Below are positions 50,786 through 64,000 of a stretch of DNA of 64,000 nt, piece after piece (position 1 is the first letter of the stretch; the number at the start of each line of letters is the position of its first letter). The DNA lies in contig JAVKOQ010000151.1 of NCBI GenBank assembly GCA_031835245.1, forward strand, positions 62,001-126,000, in the 5' to 3' direction. The notes beneath the pieces were generated by a model. It did no database searches. It had not been told where the DNA came from and saw only the letters and a program-made list of their open reading frames with translations. The DNA comes from Balamuthia mandrillaris (Eukaryota; Discosea; Longamoebia; Balamuthiidae). A program made the translations under genes and the position numbers.

Positions 50786-51286
50786 AAAAGAAGAAAAAAG
50801 CGAAAAACGTACCAACAGGTTTGCTGACTTGAGGTCGCGGTGAATAATATTTTTGGAGTGAAGATAGTTCATAGCGCTGGCAAGGTCCACCGCCATCTGT
50901 ACACGCATCTCCCATGGTATGTCCTGCGTTTTGTCATCAAGCTTGGCGTGGAGGTCTCCTCCAGGCACAAACTCGGTGATGATGTAGAGGCCGTCTTCTT
51001 GGTACAAGGCTAGACCCATCAGCCTCACGATGTTATCATGGTCCAGTTTGCTAAGAGCGCGAGCCATAAGTAGGAGGAACGAATGAATGATTAGAAAAGG
51101 GAATACGTACGTTAAGGTTTCCATTTCTCTCTCGATGTACTTTTGCATAAAGTCATCGTCGGTGAAGAATAACTTTTTTATGGCTACATCCTTTCCTCGG
51201 TAGGTTCCTCTGTACACAGCTCCAAACTGCCCTTTGCCGATGATGTCCCCAAATTTTATTTCGTCAAAGTCTACTTGCCAATCCAT
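48278..51286 (-). CDS. TKL-like protein kinase fused to an OGFr-type domain
   Basis: Exons 51286-51111, 51050-50813, 50732-50626 and 50558-48278 give 933 aa. The N-terminal kinase (residues ~5-270) is complete: GKGQFGAVYRG, VAIKK, EREMETLTKLDHDNIVRLMG, HRDLKSANLL, VADFGLARN, WMAPEV and DVFSFAMVLYEI. A ~260-residue Lys/Ser/Thr/Glu-rich, coiled-coil-prone linker follows. Residues ~535-715 match the opioid growth factor receptor (OGFr) conserved domain: TVHKKWFLNYDLLEKDESYIHWLFP, with VLHSYKLLLNFFGMVL and LVSLGEMGFRKYKMPF. The tail is Ser/Lys-rich. OGFr domains occur alone in animals, fungi and bacteria with unclear biochemistry; the kinase linkage is what is new here. The long last exon is one uninterrupted frame, so the fusion does not rest on an inferred splice. 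Confidence 0.93.
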
Positions 51287-51695
51287 CCTCCCTCCAACGG
51301 CCCCCTTATATTCTTTATCTTGTCCTTTTCTTCGACCAAGTGGGCGTGCTTCTTCCCCTTGCTCTATCCGATTTTGTTATCTTGTTTTTTGTTTTGTTTT
51401 TCGAATCGTTTGTCCCCCAAAGCTAGCACGCGCGCGCCCCTCACTTTCTCTTCTCCTGAAGACGCTTTTCCTGTTTTGAGTTTTCTTTTTAAAAAAAAAC
51501 AACAAACAAAAAAGTTCGCCGGCCATACAAAAGAAAAAGTGCCCTTTCGGCAAAGAGCACAACAACGCCTCAAACCGACACGACACAAAAAAATTATGTC
51601 GACATATAATAATAAAGAAGAACGCCTGCATGAACTCAGAGAAAACGTGTGAAGCGGTGGAGAGAGAAGCAGAAGTACCTTTATTTTTACTAGTA

Positions 51696-53555
51696 TTAGA
51701 GGCTTTTTGTTTGTCGTCGCCGACTCTTGGTCCGGAATATCAGGCTAGCAATGACAAGGCCCACCGCAATGGACAGAGAGATGACAATCATCTTGAAGCC
51801 AAAGTTGATGCCCTCCACCACCTCGTTTTGGAGCAGGGAGGCCACTCCCTTGAGCCCCATTGAACCAGGGACCAGGAGCAAGATGCCGGCAATTGTGTAG
51901 ATGATGGTGGGATGGCGGTTATATCGCGACCAAAAGTTGGCCAAGACACCGACCCCAAAGGCAGCCAATGCCGCTGATGTGTCTGGCTGAAAGTTAAGAT
52001 GCTCTGTTGTTGCCCAACTTATTGCATATCCTTTTCACAAAAAGGTTAGTTCAAAGACCGCTGAAAACGTTGTTTGTGATCTTTTAGGTTCAAAGTAAAG
52101 GGAATGAAATCAATGTGCAACTTACCTACAACAGCAACAACACCCATCGGAAACCAATGCCAAGGATGGGCTTTTGTTTGTACAGAACTGGAGATGCAAC
52201 ACAACGGCAAGAATAGGAAATTCCACCAGGCACTAAGCAAATGTTCTCCGCACAGTTCTGCTGGTTCGTGCGGGTTGACCCAAGTCAAGAAGCGTCCTCC
52301 AATGGCGAGACCGAAGCCCAGCTCAATGAAGATGATGAAGGCGGAGAACATTCTAGCGGACCCAGATACTATGCTTTGTTCGGCCATCTCTTGAACTGCT
52401 ATCGTCATGCGAAGACCTGGCAATAATGCCACTATGCCTAGTTTGGTTTAGTTTTTGAGTTTAGAGAAGGAGTAGAAGAAGAAAAAAGAAAGAAGAACGA
52501 AGAGAGAAGAAAGAAGAAGAAACCGATAACAGGGAAACAGGTTACCTCCTAACGTAACGCCCGGCACACAAGATACAACCACAAACTGGCTCCACAAAGT
52601 GGTCAACACAGTAACCATGAACGCCGACACAACCTCCAGAGTAGCCGCCAAAGCAGGCCACTTGCCTGACAGCCAACACAACGTGCTCACCATAAATCCC
52701 ATAAAGCCGGCCAAAGGTACGTCCCGCCAACCTCCTTTGAAGAAAAGTGGAACGATGCCAGCCGCGAAGATAGCATCTCCTACAAATGTCCACAACGGGT
52801 TGAACCTGTCTTGGCCTTTTATGATGCATTGCAGTTGAAACTCAGCTTCATCGATTGTCAATTTTTCTATTTGTTGCTTATATGAGTGTTTGTCTTCTGT
52901 TCGTTTGGAGAGAAAAAAAAAGAAGCAAGAAGAACAAGGAGGAGAGGACAAAGAGCAAACCAGCAGCAACGTCGTTGGCCAACCGATTGACCCAATAGAG
53001 CTTCTCACAATGCAGAGAAGGGCTGTCCGACAACAAATAGGTTTGAGAAGAGCTAAAGTCCGCCTTGCCCAGCGACACCACTATGGTGGTAGGAAACACT
53101 ATAAAGGCAGCCTGCAGACCCAACCTCTCACAGACGTACATCATCTTTCCTTCCGTCTTGTTGGCAGGCGCGCCGTACATGTGCAATGCCAGAGCGAGAC
53201 GCAACAGGAAACGGTGCAAGGCTCTCTCTTCATGGTTGGTGGTGCCGCTTGCTCCAGCTGGGAGCGCTTTTTCCAAATGGTCATCTTCAGAGTCCAACAA
53301 CGACAGGCCTGGGGCGGAGGATAACAAGGCGGAGGTCAGGCTAGGGCGGGTGGCAGCGTGGGTGTCGTCGGTCTTGTCCAGCCTAAAGAACTCCGCGATG
53401 CGGTGCTGGAGCGTTGTTTTGTGGCTGTGATTGCGCCGGGAATAGCCTTCAACTTCCTCATCCTCCTCACCTATGGTGGAGATCGTGGAGTCTGAGCCAG
53501 GGGCAGAGGAAGAGCGAGGGAGCAACGGTGTGTCAGAGCTTTCCTCCTCCTCCAT
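51696..53555 (-). CDS. ThrE/Prm10-type (DUF1212) polytopic membrane protein
   Basis: Exons 53555-52961, 52896-52546, 52437-52126 and 52030-51696 give 530 aa. After a ~110-residue Ser/Asp-rich cytosolic region comes the ThrE signature: LLRLALALHMYGAPANKTEGKM, then about ten TM segments, VPGVTLGG|IVALLPGLRMTIAVQEMA and AGILLLVPGSMGLKGVASLL. The order matches bacterial ThrE threonine/serine exporters and fungal Prm10/YjjP-like proteins, in which both halves are fused as here. Predicted function is export of threonine, serine or small organic acids; membrane and substrate are not determinable. Junction readings are all supported by the family pattern. Confidence 0.9.
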
Positions 53556-53821
53556 TCCTTGGGTGTGCAGCTGGGTGGGTCTTCTCGATTTTTCTTTTTT
53601 TGTTTAGCCACACCGAATTTTCGTTACGCCTTAATTGTTTTCCTTTTAGACGTCCATCTCTATTATATAAATACCGTCACCTGAAATTTCTACGCACCGT
53701 GTGCACATCGCGGCTTGGCTTGCAACTCTAGGCCAACATTGCCACCCATGTACTTCAGCAGAACAGCATTGGTTGTGTCATGAACGACCAAAGAATGGAA
53801 CGTACATTTTTCTTGTGTTCT

Positions 53822-54359
53822 TCACTTCTTTCTTTGATGTTGCTTGTCTGTAGCACCGCGAGTAACAAGAACGTTAAGCCGTGGCAGCTTCCTTCCGTGC
53901 CTGTTGTAGGTCGCAATGTTCGGAGGAAGCAAGCCGGCTTCTTCCAAGGCGCTGCATTCCAGATTATCGCACCTTGTCAAGTTGAGAATGGTCAGGGCCG
54001 GGCATCGTAGAAGGAGCGTACAGAAACCTCCCTTTTTCTCTGGGCCGTTTTGATCTTCATGAGGACAGCCTGTAATACCGCGACAGCCTTGCAGGCTCAA
54101 TATCTCCAACAAAGGACATGCTAGTTGCTCCAACACCAGGTCGTTGATCAGGAGACTCTCTAAGTCCAAGGTGCGAATCTGGTGGAGCTTGCTTGTGGCA
54201 TAGAGCACGCCCTCGTTGCTCACTCCCGTTTGGTTTTCAAGTCTCAGCACTTGTAACGAAGCACAAGCCTCTGCAATAGCCCTCAATCCGGTATCGGTAA
54301 CGCCTGCGCATTGTCTGTTCTCATCAAACAGATCAAAATATGGACAATGGCTTTAAGGG

Positions 54360-54404
<45 letters not shown>

Positions 54405-56074
54405 AGGGCAAAAGGACAACGTAGAAAAAACGCCAAGTTATGAAACATAATCGAGGAAGGGGGATAAACAAACCGTATATCTAGATTTTGAAGAGTAGAT
54501 GCATAGGAGGCGGCGCTGATAGCAAGCATACCAGCATCATCAATGGCAGATATGCCCTGCAGGTCCAACGAGGTCAAGGATGAGAGATCCGTCAATGTAT
54601 CAAGGAAACAAGGCGACAAAGCAGGAACAAACTTCACGGTAAGGCTTTGAAAGGGATGTAAGGTGAGTGGCTAACTTGTGTATTGTCCACAGGATATCTG
54701 TAACCTTGTCACAGGCCCAAAGGTCCAGAGTAACCAAGGCACAAGAAGCTGCAGAATTGCACAGATAGGCGAGAGCACGGTTGGTCATACGCTGGCATTG
54801 GCGTAGCGATAAAGAGGTCAGAGTGGGACGCTCCTGCCCTTCATGCCCGAACAGAGCTTCCATAAAGTGACGATCCACATTGGGGTTGCCGCCAAGATTC
54901 AAGCAACGAAGCGAGGGGAAGCGGTTCTGGTGAGCAAGACAAGTTGCCAGCCCGTGTGATGAGAGAGCGAAGCATCCTCGCAGGTCCAACGTTTCAAGCT
55001 TCCTGCAACCCACTGGAGGAACCAGTGCTGTGTTTTTGGGCAGCAACGGGACGCCCTTTATCTTTCGCGGAGGGAGAACTTGTCTTGTAGTTCCAGAAGT
55101 AGCCTCTTCGTCCCGAGCTGCGTAAACATTGATAACGTCATCATGAATAAGTCCAGCTAGGCCGTACAGTCCTACGTCCGTTATTCTGTGACATACCTTT
55201 TTTAAAAGCTTTTGAGTCAGTCCTCCTCTACATACTGGTTCTCTTTCTCCATTTGCTCTTTCCGCCACTCTTCTCTTTTCTTGTTTTTCTCCTCCATGCC
55301 GCTTCTCTCGTCTTCTCTCCTCTTCTCGCTTCGTACCGCTAACGAAAGGGACGTGAGTGAAGGGCAGCAATGCGCTATCTCGAGGAGAGTTGCATTGTTT
55401 ACAAAAGGGCACCCTTTCAAGCTGAGAATGCAAAAAGAGCAACAAGGGATGAGGAATAGTGGGTCAAAAGAGAGTAGTAAGCTACGCACTTTAGAGAACA
55501 CAGTGACGAGAGATGCTCTGCCGGCAGTTCTCCCTCAGAACGTTCAATCGGCAACAAACCGAGCTTCATAACTCCTTTGCAACCCTCCAACGACAAGCAA
55601 GACAGCTGAGGAAGGGAGCGCAGGAGGCTTCCCAACACAGAGGGAGGGAAGCGAGAAGCGCAGCCAGCAAGCTCCAACGTGTGGAGGCGAGGCAGCGAGA
55701 GGGAGAGCAAGCTCTGACAGAGCTGAGGGGCGTCCATGGCTTTGGCGCTGAACCGGAGGTACCGTAAGCCTGGGCCATGCCTTGCAGCCGCCAAGACAAC
55801 AATCGAGCTGCTCGCATGGAAGGTAGAGTCTAAAGCCACCTCGCTTACTTGCGGTTTTATGTTGTGTTTTTCAGTCGCGCTTTTTGTTTCCAAGACGTTG
55901 CCAGCGTTGGAAAGGGTAGGTACCTTCGTGTCTCAGAAGAGACTGCCAGTGACGACAAACCTGAAAGCAAGCACAAACATCAGCATAGTCCTCCGCAACG
56001 TAACCGAACACACGCGACCAGAGCTCGGGTGGTAAAAAAAACTCAGTCTCTTCCCCTTCCTCCTCCCTCTCCAT
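53822..56074 (-). CDS. F-box / leucine-rich-repeat protein (FBXL type)
   Basis: Exons 56074-55924, 55847-55490, 55421-55337, 55196-54705, 54631-54474 and 54314-53822 give 578 aa. The F-box is at residues ~13-50 (LPPELWSRVFGYVAEDYADV followed by CRHWQSLL). Cysteine-type LRRs follow: LHTLELAGCASRF, LNLKGCPFVNNATLLEIAHC, CHRITDVGLYGLAGL, LETLDLRGCFALSSHGL, TSLSLRQCQRMTNRALAYL, CAGVTDTGLRAIAEAC and LEILSLQGCRGITG. It is predicted to be a substrate receptor of an SCF ubiquitin ligase. The junction 54705|54631 is the weakest: several donor/acceptor pairs preserve frame and I chose the one giving the best LRR spacing. Intron 5 carries (CT)n on the sense strand (plus-strand 54362-54394). Confidence 0.9.
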
Positions 56075-56101
56075 CTGGGAACAAAAACTAAAAAAGACTG
56101 T

Positions 56102-56183
56102 CGACGTCGGCAGGATTCGAACCTGCGCGGGCAGAGCCCAATTGATTTCTAGTCAATCACCTTAACCACTCGGTCACGACGTC
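56102..56183 (-). tRNA. trnS-AGA: tRNA-Ser (anticodon AGA)
   Basis: The minus strand folds as a class II tRNA: 7-bp acceptor stem (GACGTCG/CGACGTC), D-arm ACCGAGTGGTTAAGGT, anticodon stem ATTGA/TCAAT with loop CTAGAAA (anticodon AGA), a long variable arm (GGGCTCTGCCC) and T-arm GCAGG-TTCGAAT-CCTGC. Length is 82 nt including the discriminator G; there is no intron and CCA is not encoded. The A box and B box (GGTTCGAATCC) are intact. Confidence 0.96.
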
Positions 56184-56730
56184 CTGATGATGATGCACTG
56201 TTAGTACTACCAGTACGGCGACTACCGGTAAAATGGAAGCGCCAGATGGAGCAGCTCCTCATCAAGGAGAACGTGTGGGATATAGTGAGTGGAGAAGAAA
56301 GAAACCCAGAGGAACCTGAAGAATCTTCTTCACGCGCCTCGCAGTCCGTCCTTTCTCTTCTTTTACTGCTCAACAAATCAGATGCTGATTCTGGTGAGGA
56401 TGCGGCTCCTTCTTCTACCAAAGCGAAAGAGAAAAAAGAAGAAACGAACGAAGGACTTGCAAGAGCGAAACAACAGCTGTTTGTTCGACCTTTTCAAAAG
56501 CAAGTTGCTTCAGACCAACGTGCGGCACTCTGTGCCTGGAAGAAATGAGACCAACGTGCAAAAGGTCTCATCATCGAAAAACTCAGATCTGATTCTCTCT
56601 ACACGAAGTCAGGCAATTCAAACTATCGACTTCATGTCAACTTTGGGAAGTTCTCAAGGCAGTTCAGATCGTCAAGCAGAGACATTATCAAAAAAAATAC
56701 GACAAAAGGTGGCAACATGATAGACTACCT

Positions 56731-56815
56731 ATGAGCAGGAACTTCAACATCGAGTTCTCTGAGCGCGGCACAGAGAGAGTCGCTCAGAGAACTCGATGTT
56801 GAAGTTCCTGCTCAT
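56731..56815. repeat. Perfect 35-bp inverted repeat, 15-nt spacer
   Basis: Arms 56731-56765 and 56781-56815 are exact reverse complements around a 15-nt spacer (56766-56780). It lies inside the copia remnant between the gag and protease parts and could form a strong cruciform or RNA hairpin. Confidence 0.97.
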
Positions 56816-59800
56816 CGCTACATCAATAAACTTCTTTCTTCCATTCCGACAGACGAACGGAATACGGTTGGACCATCGAACACATCGAGCAAAACCAGCT
56901 CGACGACAAGAAGAGCATCTTTGAAGATGGGGTATCGATCGAAGATTGCACAAGCTCGTCGAAAGATAGCAATGCCCTTCGAAACCGCATAAACCAAAAA
57001 CGGAACAAGGATCGCAGAACGTCGCTGGAGAAACGAAGGCCCTTCCTCCTCAGCCGTCTTCATGGGAAGGAGGCACCTTATTTCCTATTTCTTCCACCTC
57101 TTCAACACGAAAAACTTCGGATCCAATCTACCTAGATTCTGGAGCGTCTCATCACTTTACCTTTCGTCGAGACTGGCTTCACACGGTTGAAAGCTGCTCC
57201 TTACATATAGAACTGGGTAACGGCGAAGTCATTCAGTGTCAAGAACGCGGGTACATGCCAATATGGATGCACAACGGCAAGGAAAACCTCCCCTACACTA
57301 TCCGCAACGTGTACTACTCGGACAAATTCTCCAAGAACCTCCTCTCTATTTTAGCTCTGAACGAGTCAGGTGTGGAAATTTCTTTCAAAGAAAAATCAGC
57401 AAGCTGTTCTCAGGCACGACGGCAAAACTGTCGGTTTTGCTTCAGATCGTCACAATCAGCGGCTCTTCAAGCTTAACGGGCGCTATCGTGAACCAGACTA
57501 CAAATCGCGAAACGAAATAAGTAACGACGATGCACGGAACATTAACGATCACAAGCTTCTGCCGAGCCGGCCTATCTTTGGCACCAACGACTTGGACATC
57601 TCGGGAAAGACAATCTCTTTCATATTTCCAAAGCTACTGACGGCGTCACCTTTTCTGAGCGAAAGCTTCCAGTTTTTTGCTCCGGGTGTATCAAAGGACA
57701 AGAGCTCCCTTCAAACGACATCCTGATACTCGCGAACGAGCAAAAGCTCCATTGGAGCTGGTCCATTCGGACCTTTGCGGCCCGATTCACGTACCAAACT
57801 TCGGCGGCGCCTACTACTTTATCACATTCATTGATGATTACACCAACAAAGTCTGGATCGACTTTCTACTTCACAAAAACGAAGCATTCAACTCGTTTCA
57901 ACGGTTTCGTACTATGGTTGAGAAACAATCTGGATACGTCATTAAGAAGATACGTACAGACGATGGAATGGAATACGTCAACAACGATTTTCCAAGTTGT
58001 TTCTCGCTGACAATGGCATCCAACATCAACTCACCGTTCGTTACTCACCAGAGCAAAACGGTGTTGCAGAACGCATGAACCACACTCTACTTGACCGTGC
58101 TAGAAGCATGATCTATCATGCAAAGCTTCCCATCAACTTCTGGGCTGAAGCTCTCTCCTACGCTGTCTACTCACGAATCGGTGTACTCGAATTCCAGCGA
58201 CTCCTGAAGAAAAGTGGAAAAAGGCCCCTCAGTGCATTCGGTATTCGGCAGCAGAGCTCATGTTTGGGTACCTAAACAACAACGACGTAAGATGGACCCT
58301 AAAACCATCGAGATGGTTCTCATCGGAATTCGAGATGGAGAGCTACAAATTGTTTAATCCGGCAACGCACAGCGTTATCTACTCTCGTGACGTTCGTTTT
58401 GACGAAACGACTCTCGGTATTCCTGGAAATCAAATCGATTACTCTCAAAATCCTGAGCCATGGGTCGATCCTGAGGACGTCGATGACGAAGAAAGTCTGT
58501 CTTTCGCCCCGCGAGTCTCTAACGATCAAGAGGTCAACACCAAGAGCACTACGGAACAGGAGGAGAAAACGAACGACCTAGACGACTCCAACGTTGACGA
58601 AATCAATCCGTCGTCTTCAATTTCATCTACCTCTCCTTCGTTGTCATCGACTACTCCTGCCTCTACTACTGAAGTGGATAATCGTCCATACGAATTGGAT
58701 GGAGATCGTAGTGGATACTACCAACCAACGAAAAGTAAAAAGAGCCTACCCACAAGCTGAACAATGGAAAGAAGCTGAAAATCGGGAGTACGTTGGCCTT
58801 ATGTCCAAAAACACTTGGAAGCTCGTCAAACCTCCACCTGATTGCAAGCCTATCGGCTCTAAGTGGGTTTATCGTATCAAGCAACGACCGGACAATTCCA
58901 TCGAGAAGTTCAAAGGGCGTCTGGTAGCTCAAGGCTTCACGCAACGCTATGGCATCGACTACCGCAACACCTTCGCCCCTGTCATCGACATCGTCTTTCT
59001 TCTTCTACTTCTTGCTATCGCGGCTTGTTTCGGTTGGCCTATTTATCATATTGATTTCGTTACCGCCTTCCTTAACGGAGACCTCGAAGAGATCATCTAC
59101 ATGCGTCAGCCTGAAGGCTTCGTCGACCCTAACCATCCTGACTGGGTCTGTCTTCTTCTGAAAGCACTCTACGGCATTAAACAAGCACCGCGACAATGGA
59201 GGAAAAAGATCGATGCTCTTCTTCGCAAACTCAAATTCTCTCCTACACTGATGGATCCCTGCGTCTACTACAGACCGAAGGAGGAGAATTGATGATGTTG
59301 ATCGGCCTTTACGTCGACGACATGACCATCATCGGCAAAAACGAAAATTACATTTCTAAATTGAAGCTCTTGCCAAAGAGTTTGAGCTTTCTGATCTCGG
59401 TCGCGTAAAATATCTTCTCGGTATGGAAATCGAACAAGACTTAGAGAAAAGAACGGTTACGGTTCATCAGCGAAAACACGTGAATGATTTGTTGGAAACA
59501 TACGACATGACCAACTGCGAATCAGTGGACAAACCGATGCTTCCTGGCGAACAGTTCTTTCCGCGACGAGAAAACGAAAAGAAACTTAATTTGAAACATC
59601 CCTACCAAGCTCTGATCGGCAGTCTCCTCTACCTCTCAACGAGAACGAGACCAGACATCGCTGCTCCTGTCAACATTCTGACTCAATTCTGCTCTGATCC
59701 CTCTCCTGCACACTGGAAAGCAGCTAAACGGATTCTCCAGTACCTCAAAGGAACTCCAGATACCGGACTCAAGTTCGAAGAAGGACTCAACCTTACGGCT

Positions 59801-60084
59801 TGGGTCGATGCAGACTGGGCAAGAAACAGACTCCCGCACCGGCTTCATCGTCAAAGCTTGTGGAGCACCAATTGCATGGAAACCGCAAACGCAACGATGC
59901 ACCGCACAATCAACTGCAGAAGCAGAATTCATAGCCGCTGCTTCAGCAACAAAATCCATTCTCTGCATTAGGCAATTTCTCATGGAAATTCAACTTCCTG
60001 TTCTAAAACCAACTCCTCTCTACGAAGACAACCAAGCTTGCATTGAAGGTGCCGTTCCGTTGATGATGGCAATGCAAGGAGGAG

Positions 60085-60290
60085 TGTTGGAATGAAGCAT
60101 TTGATAGGTGACAAACCTATCATAGCATCATATACAACTTCTCTCACCCTTCACCGAGTCTAGGTTACTTCTCATAATCACCCTCTCCCTTCTACTATTT
60201 ATACTCTTCTTTGTTATTTCTTCTTTAGCACAATAATACTTTTCTTACACACATCACTTCCTCGTTGTGCTCACGCCTACTGCTCACCAG
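60085..60290 (+). repeat. 3' LTR of the copia remnant (right boundary approximate)
   Basis: It starts TGTTGGAATGAAG directly after a polypurine tract (GGAGGAG), as copia LTRs do. It contains a TATA-like ctatttatac near 60200. The end is placed at a ...CACCA near 60289 by guess, because no second LTR copy is available to compare. Confidence 0.6.
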
Positions 60291-60861
60291 GCAACTTTAA
60301 GGTTGCTCCAGTTGCTTCACTGCAGGTCCACAATGGCCAAGCGAGGAGAGGCCACTCTCGTGCATAGTGGCGGTATGCATTATACTGAAACACTCGCTTT
60401 CCTGCATCGTCTTCTTCTCTTGCAATGAAGAATAAGAACAAGGAGAAGAGCACTTTTCTGCTTCAGTGCTGTCACAGATCTATCAAGTGACCAGTAGCAC
60501 TCCATCAACGACACCTCCATCCTCAATATCGGTACTTTGTTCTTGCTTCTTTTTTTTCTTTTTAAAAAAATACGGTCTGTCCTCAGGAGGAATGCTGTTG
60601 AATTACATGCAGGAGGAAGCTACAGCACGAACTATATGACGTGGGAGGCATATCATGGCGGTCCATTGCATCAGACATCGTTTATTACCATCACTTCATC
60701 AACGACAGAAAATGCTTTTATTTACAGCTGCATACATATTTTTTTAAAAAAACCAAAGACACGTGTTTACTGAACTGTTTGCACAACACTGCCATAGGCA
60801 ATGTTCGCAATCTGCAAAACCACCACTGCTCTCATTTCTGAAAAACGAAGGAAACCAAACT
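60291..60861. other. Spacer without recognisable gene
   Basis: This is 571 bp between the LTR and the stop codon of the nuclease-kinase gene. Short open frames only, CpG-poor, with T and A runs near 60555 and 60740. Confidence 0.5.
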
Positions 60862-63769
<2,908 letters not shown>

Positions 63770-63932
63770 CCCGCGCGCTACGTGCGTTGCGCCCGTGGCG
63801 CCTCTTCCTTTTTCTGTGCAGAAAGCAAATTTTTTGTGTGGTCCTTTTGGCGGGAAAAAATATATATTCAAAATTTTCAATTTATCGTCAATTATTTGAT
63901 ACGATAGCAGAAATTCACGCAAAGGAAAACGA
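63770..63932. promoter_or_regulatory. Short divergent promoter with an E2F-like site
   Basis: Only 163 bp separate two divergent ATGs. It is CpG-rich on the nuclease-kinase side (63770-63800). TTTTGGCGGGAAAA at about 63845-63858 matches the E2F/DP consensus (TTTSGCGS), followed by a TATA-like tatatatt. Confidence 0.5.
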
Positions 63933-64000
63933 ATGGAAGAAGAAAAGGAAGCGCTGAAGCAGCGAGTTGCAGAGTTGGAGGAGCAAGTGGCCGCTCTCAC
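63933..64000 (+). CDS. 5' end of a coiled-coil protein gene (partial)
   Basis: The ATG at 63933 opens a frame that runs off the window. The visible 22 residues (MEEEKEALKQRVAELEEQ and on) form a canonical leucine-heptad coiled coil. The family cannot be decided from this fragment. It is divergent from the nuclease-kinase gene. Confidence 0.55.
   Translation, partial: MEEEKEALKQRVAELEEQVAAL

Larger units (their letters stand above)
56190..60290 (+). mobile_element. Degenerate Ty1/copia retrotransposon with 3' LTR
   Basis: The parts occur in copia order. A gag-like N-terminus (about 56240-56550, QMEQLLIKENVWDIV) comes first, then protease motif YLDSGASHHFTF (~57130), integrase (~57720-58230; DLCGPIHVPNFGGAYYF, SPEQNGVAERMN) and reverse transcriptase (~58770-59400; KWVYRIKQRP, HIDFVTAFLNGDLEE, LYVDDMTIIG). 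RNase H follows (~59600-60080; STAEAEFIAAAS, YEDNQACIEGA), and integrase before RT marks copia rather than gypsy. Frameshifts and stops break it in at least six places (near 56550, 57480, 57720, 58070, 59290, 59830), so it is dead. A purine tract abuts a 3' LTR beginning TGTTGGAATG at 60085. No 5' LTR is visible; the left end lies within about 60 bp of the 5' end of the tRNA-Ser gene. Confidence 0.9.

Overview
The window is nuclear DNA from an intron-rich free-living amoeba. The gene content points to Amoebozoa: tyrosine-kinase-like (TKL) kinases in novel fusions, a class I PI3-kinase, a cAMP-receptor-type GPCR of the Dictyostelium class, an RFX factor and a Ty1/copia element beside a tRNA gene. 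A discosean such as Balamuthia or Acanthamoeba is my best guess, by inference only. Exons are short, introns are mostly 50-250 bp and pyrimidine-rich, and many introns carry (CT)n, (CTT)n or (CTTT)n microsatellites on the sense strand. Gene models were assembled by hand from GT-AG (and in two cases AT-AC) junctions; for every multi-exon model the summed coding length is a multiple of three and the family motifs read through the junctions.

Layout. 0-5.5 kb: 3' end of an unknown gene (+), an RFX transcription factor (-), an AAAP amino-acid transporter (-). 6-15.6 kb, all (+): tandem-CBS (AMPK gamma-like) protein, 18-exon class I PI3K, cAMP-receptor-like GPCR. 15.7-26.7 kb: DEP-TKL kinase (-), NUP42-like nucleoporin (-), LSM5 (-), GID8 (+), membrane-anchored copine/RGLG-type VWA protein (-). 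26.8-33.1 kb: a decayed kinase pseudogene, a membrane PTPMT1/DSP phosphatase (+), NTF2 (-) and the parent gene of the pseudogene, a seven-helix receptor fused to a TKL kinase (+). 34.6-41.3 kb: ENTH-CUE epsin (+) and mitochondrial dimethylglycine dehydrogenase (+). 41.4-56.1 kb, all (-): ERCC6L2-type SNF2 ATPase, a kinase fused to an OGFr domain, a ThrE-type membrane protein, an F-box/LRR protein. 56.1-60.3 kb: tRNA-Ser(AGA) and a broken copia element. 60.9-63.8 kb: a Crinkler-like nuclease-kinase gene (-), with the start of a coiled-coil gene diverging from it (+).

The most unusual items are: the 7TM-TKL receptor kinase; its 5 kb-distant pseudogene copy, in which about 20 of 24 CpGs have become TpG/CpA (footprint of cytosine methylation or RIP-like mutation); a PD-(D/E)XK nuclease plus kinase gene whose body has no CpG for over 1.3 kb; two textbook AT-AC U12 introns and a third GT-AG U12 candidate; a TKL kinase with an activation segment of about 360 residues; a kinase-OGFr fusion; and a perfect 35-bp inverted repeat inside the copia remnant.
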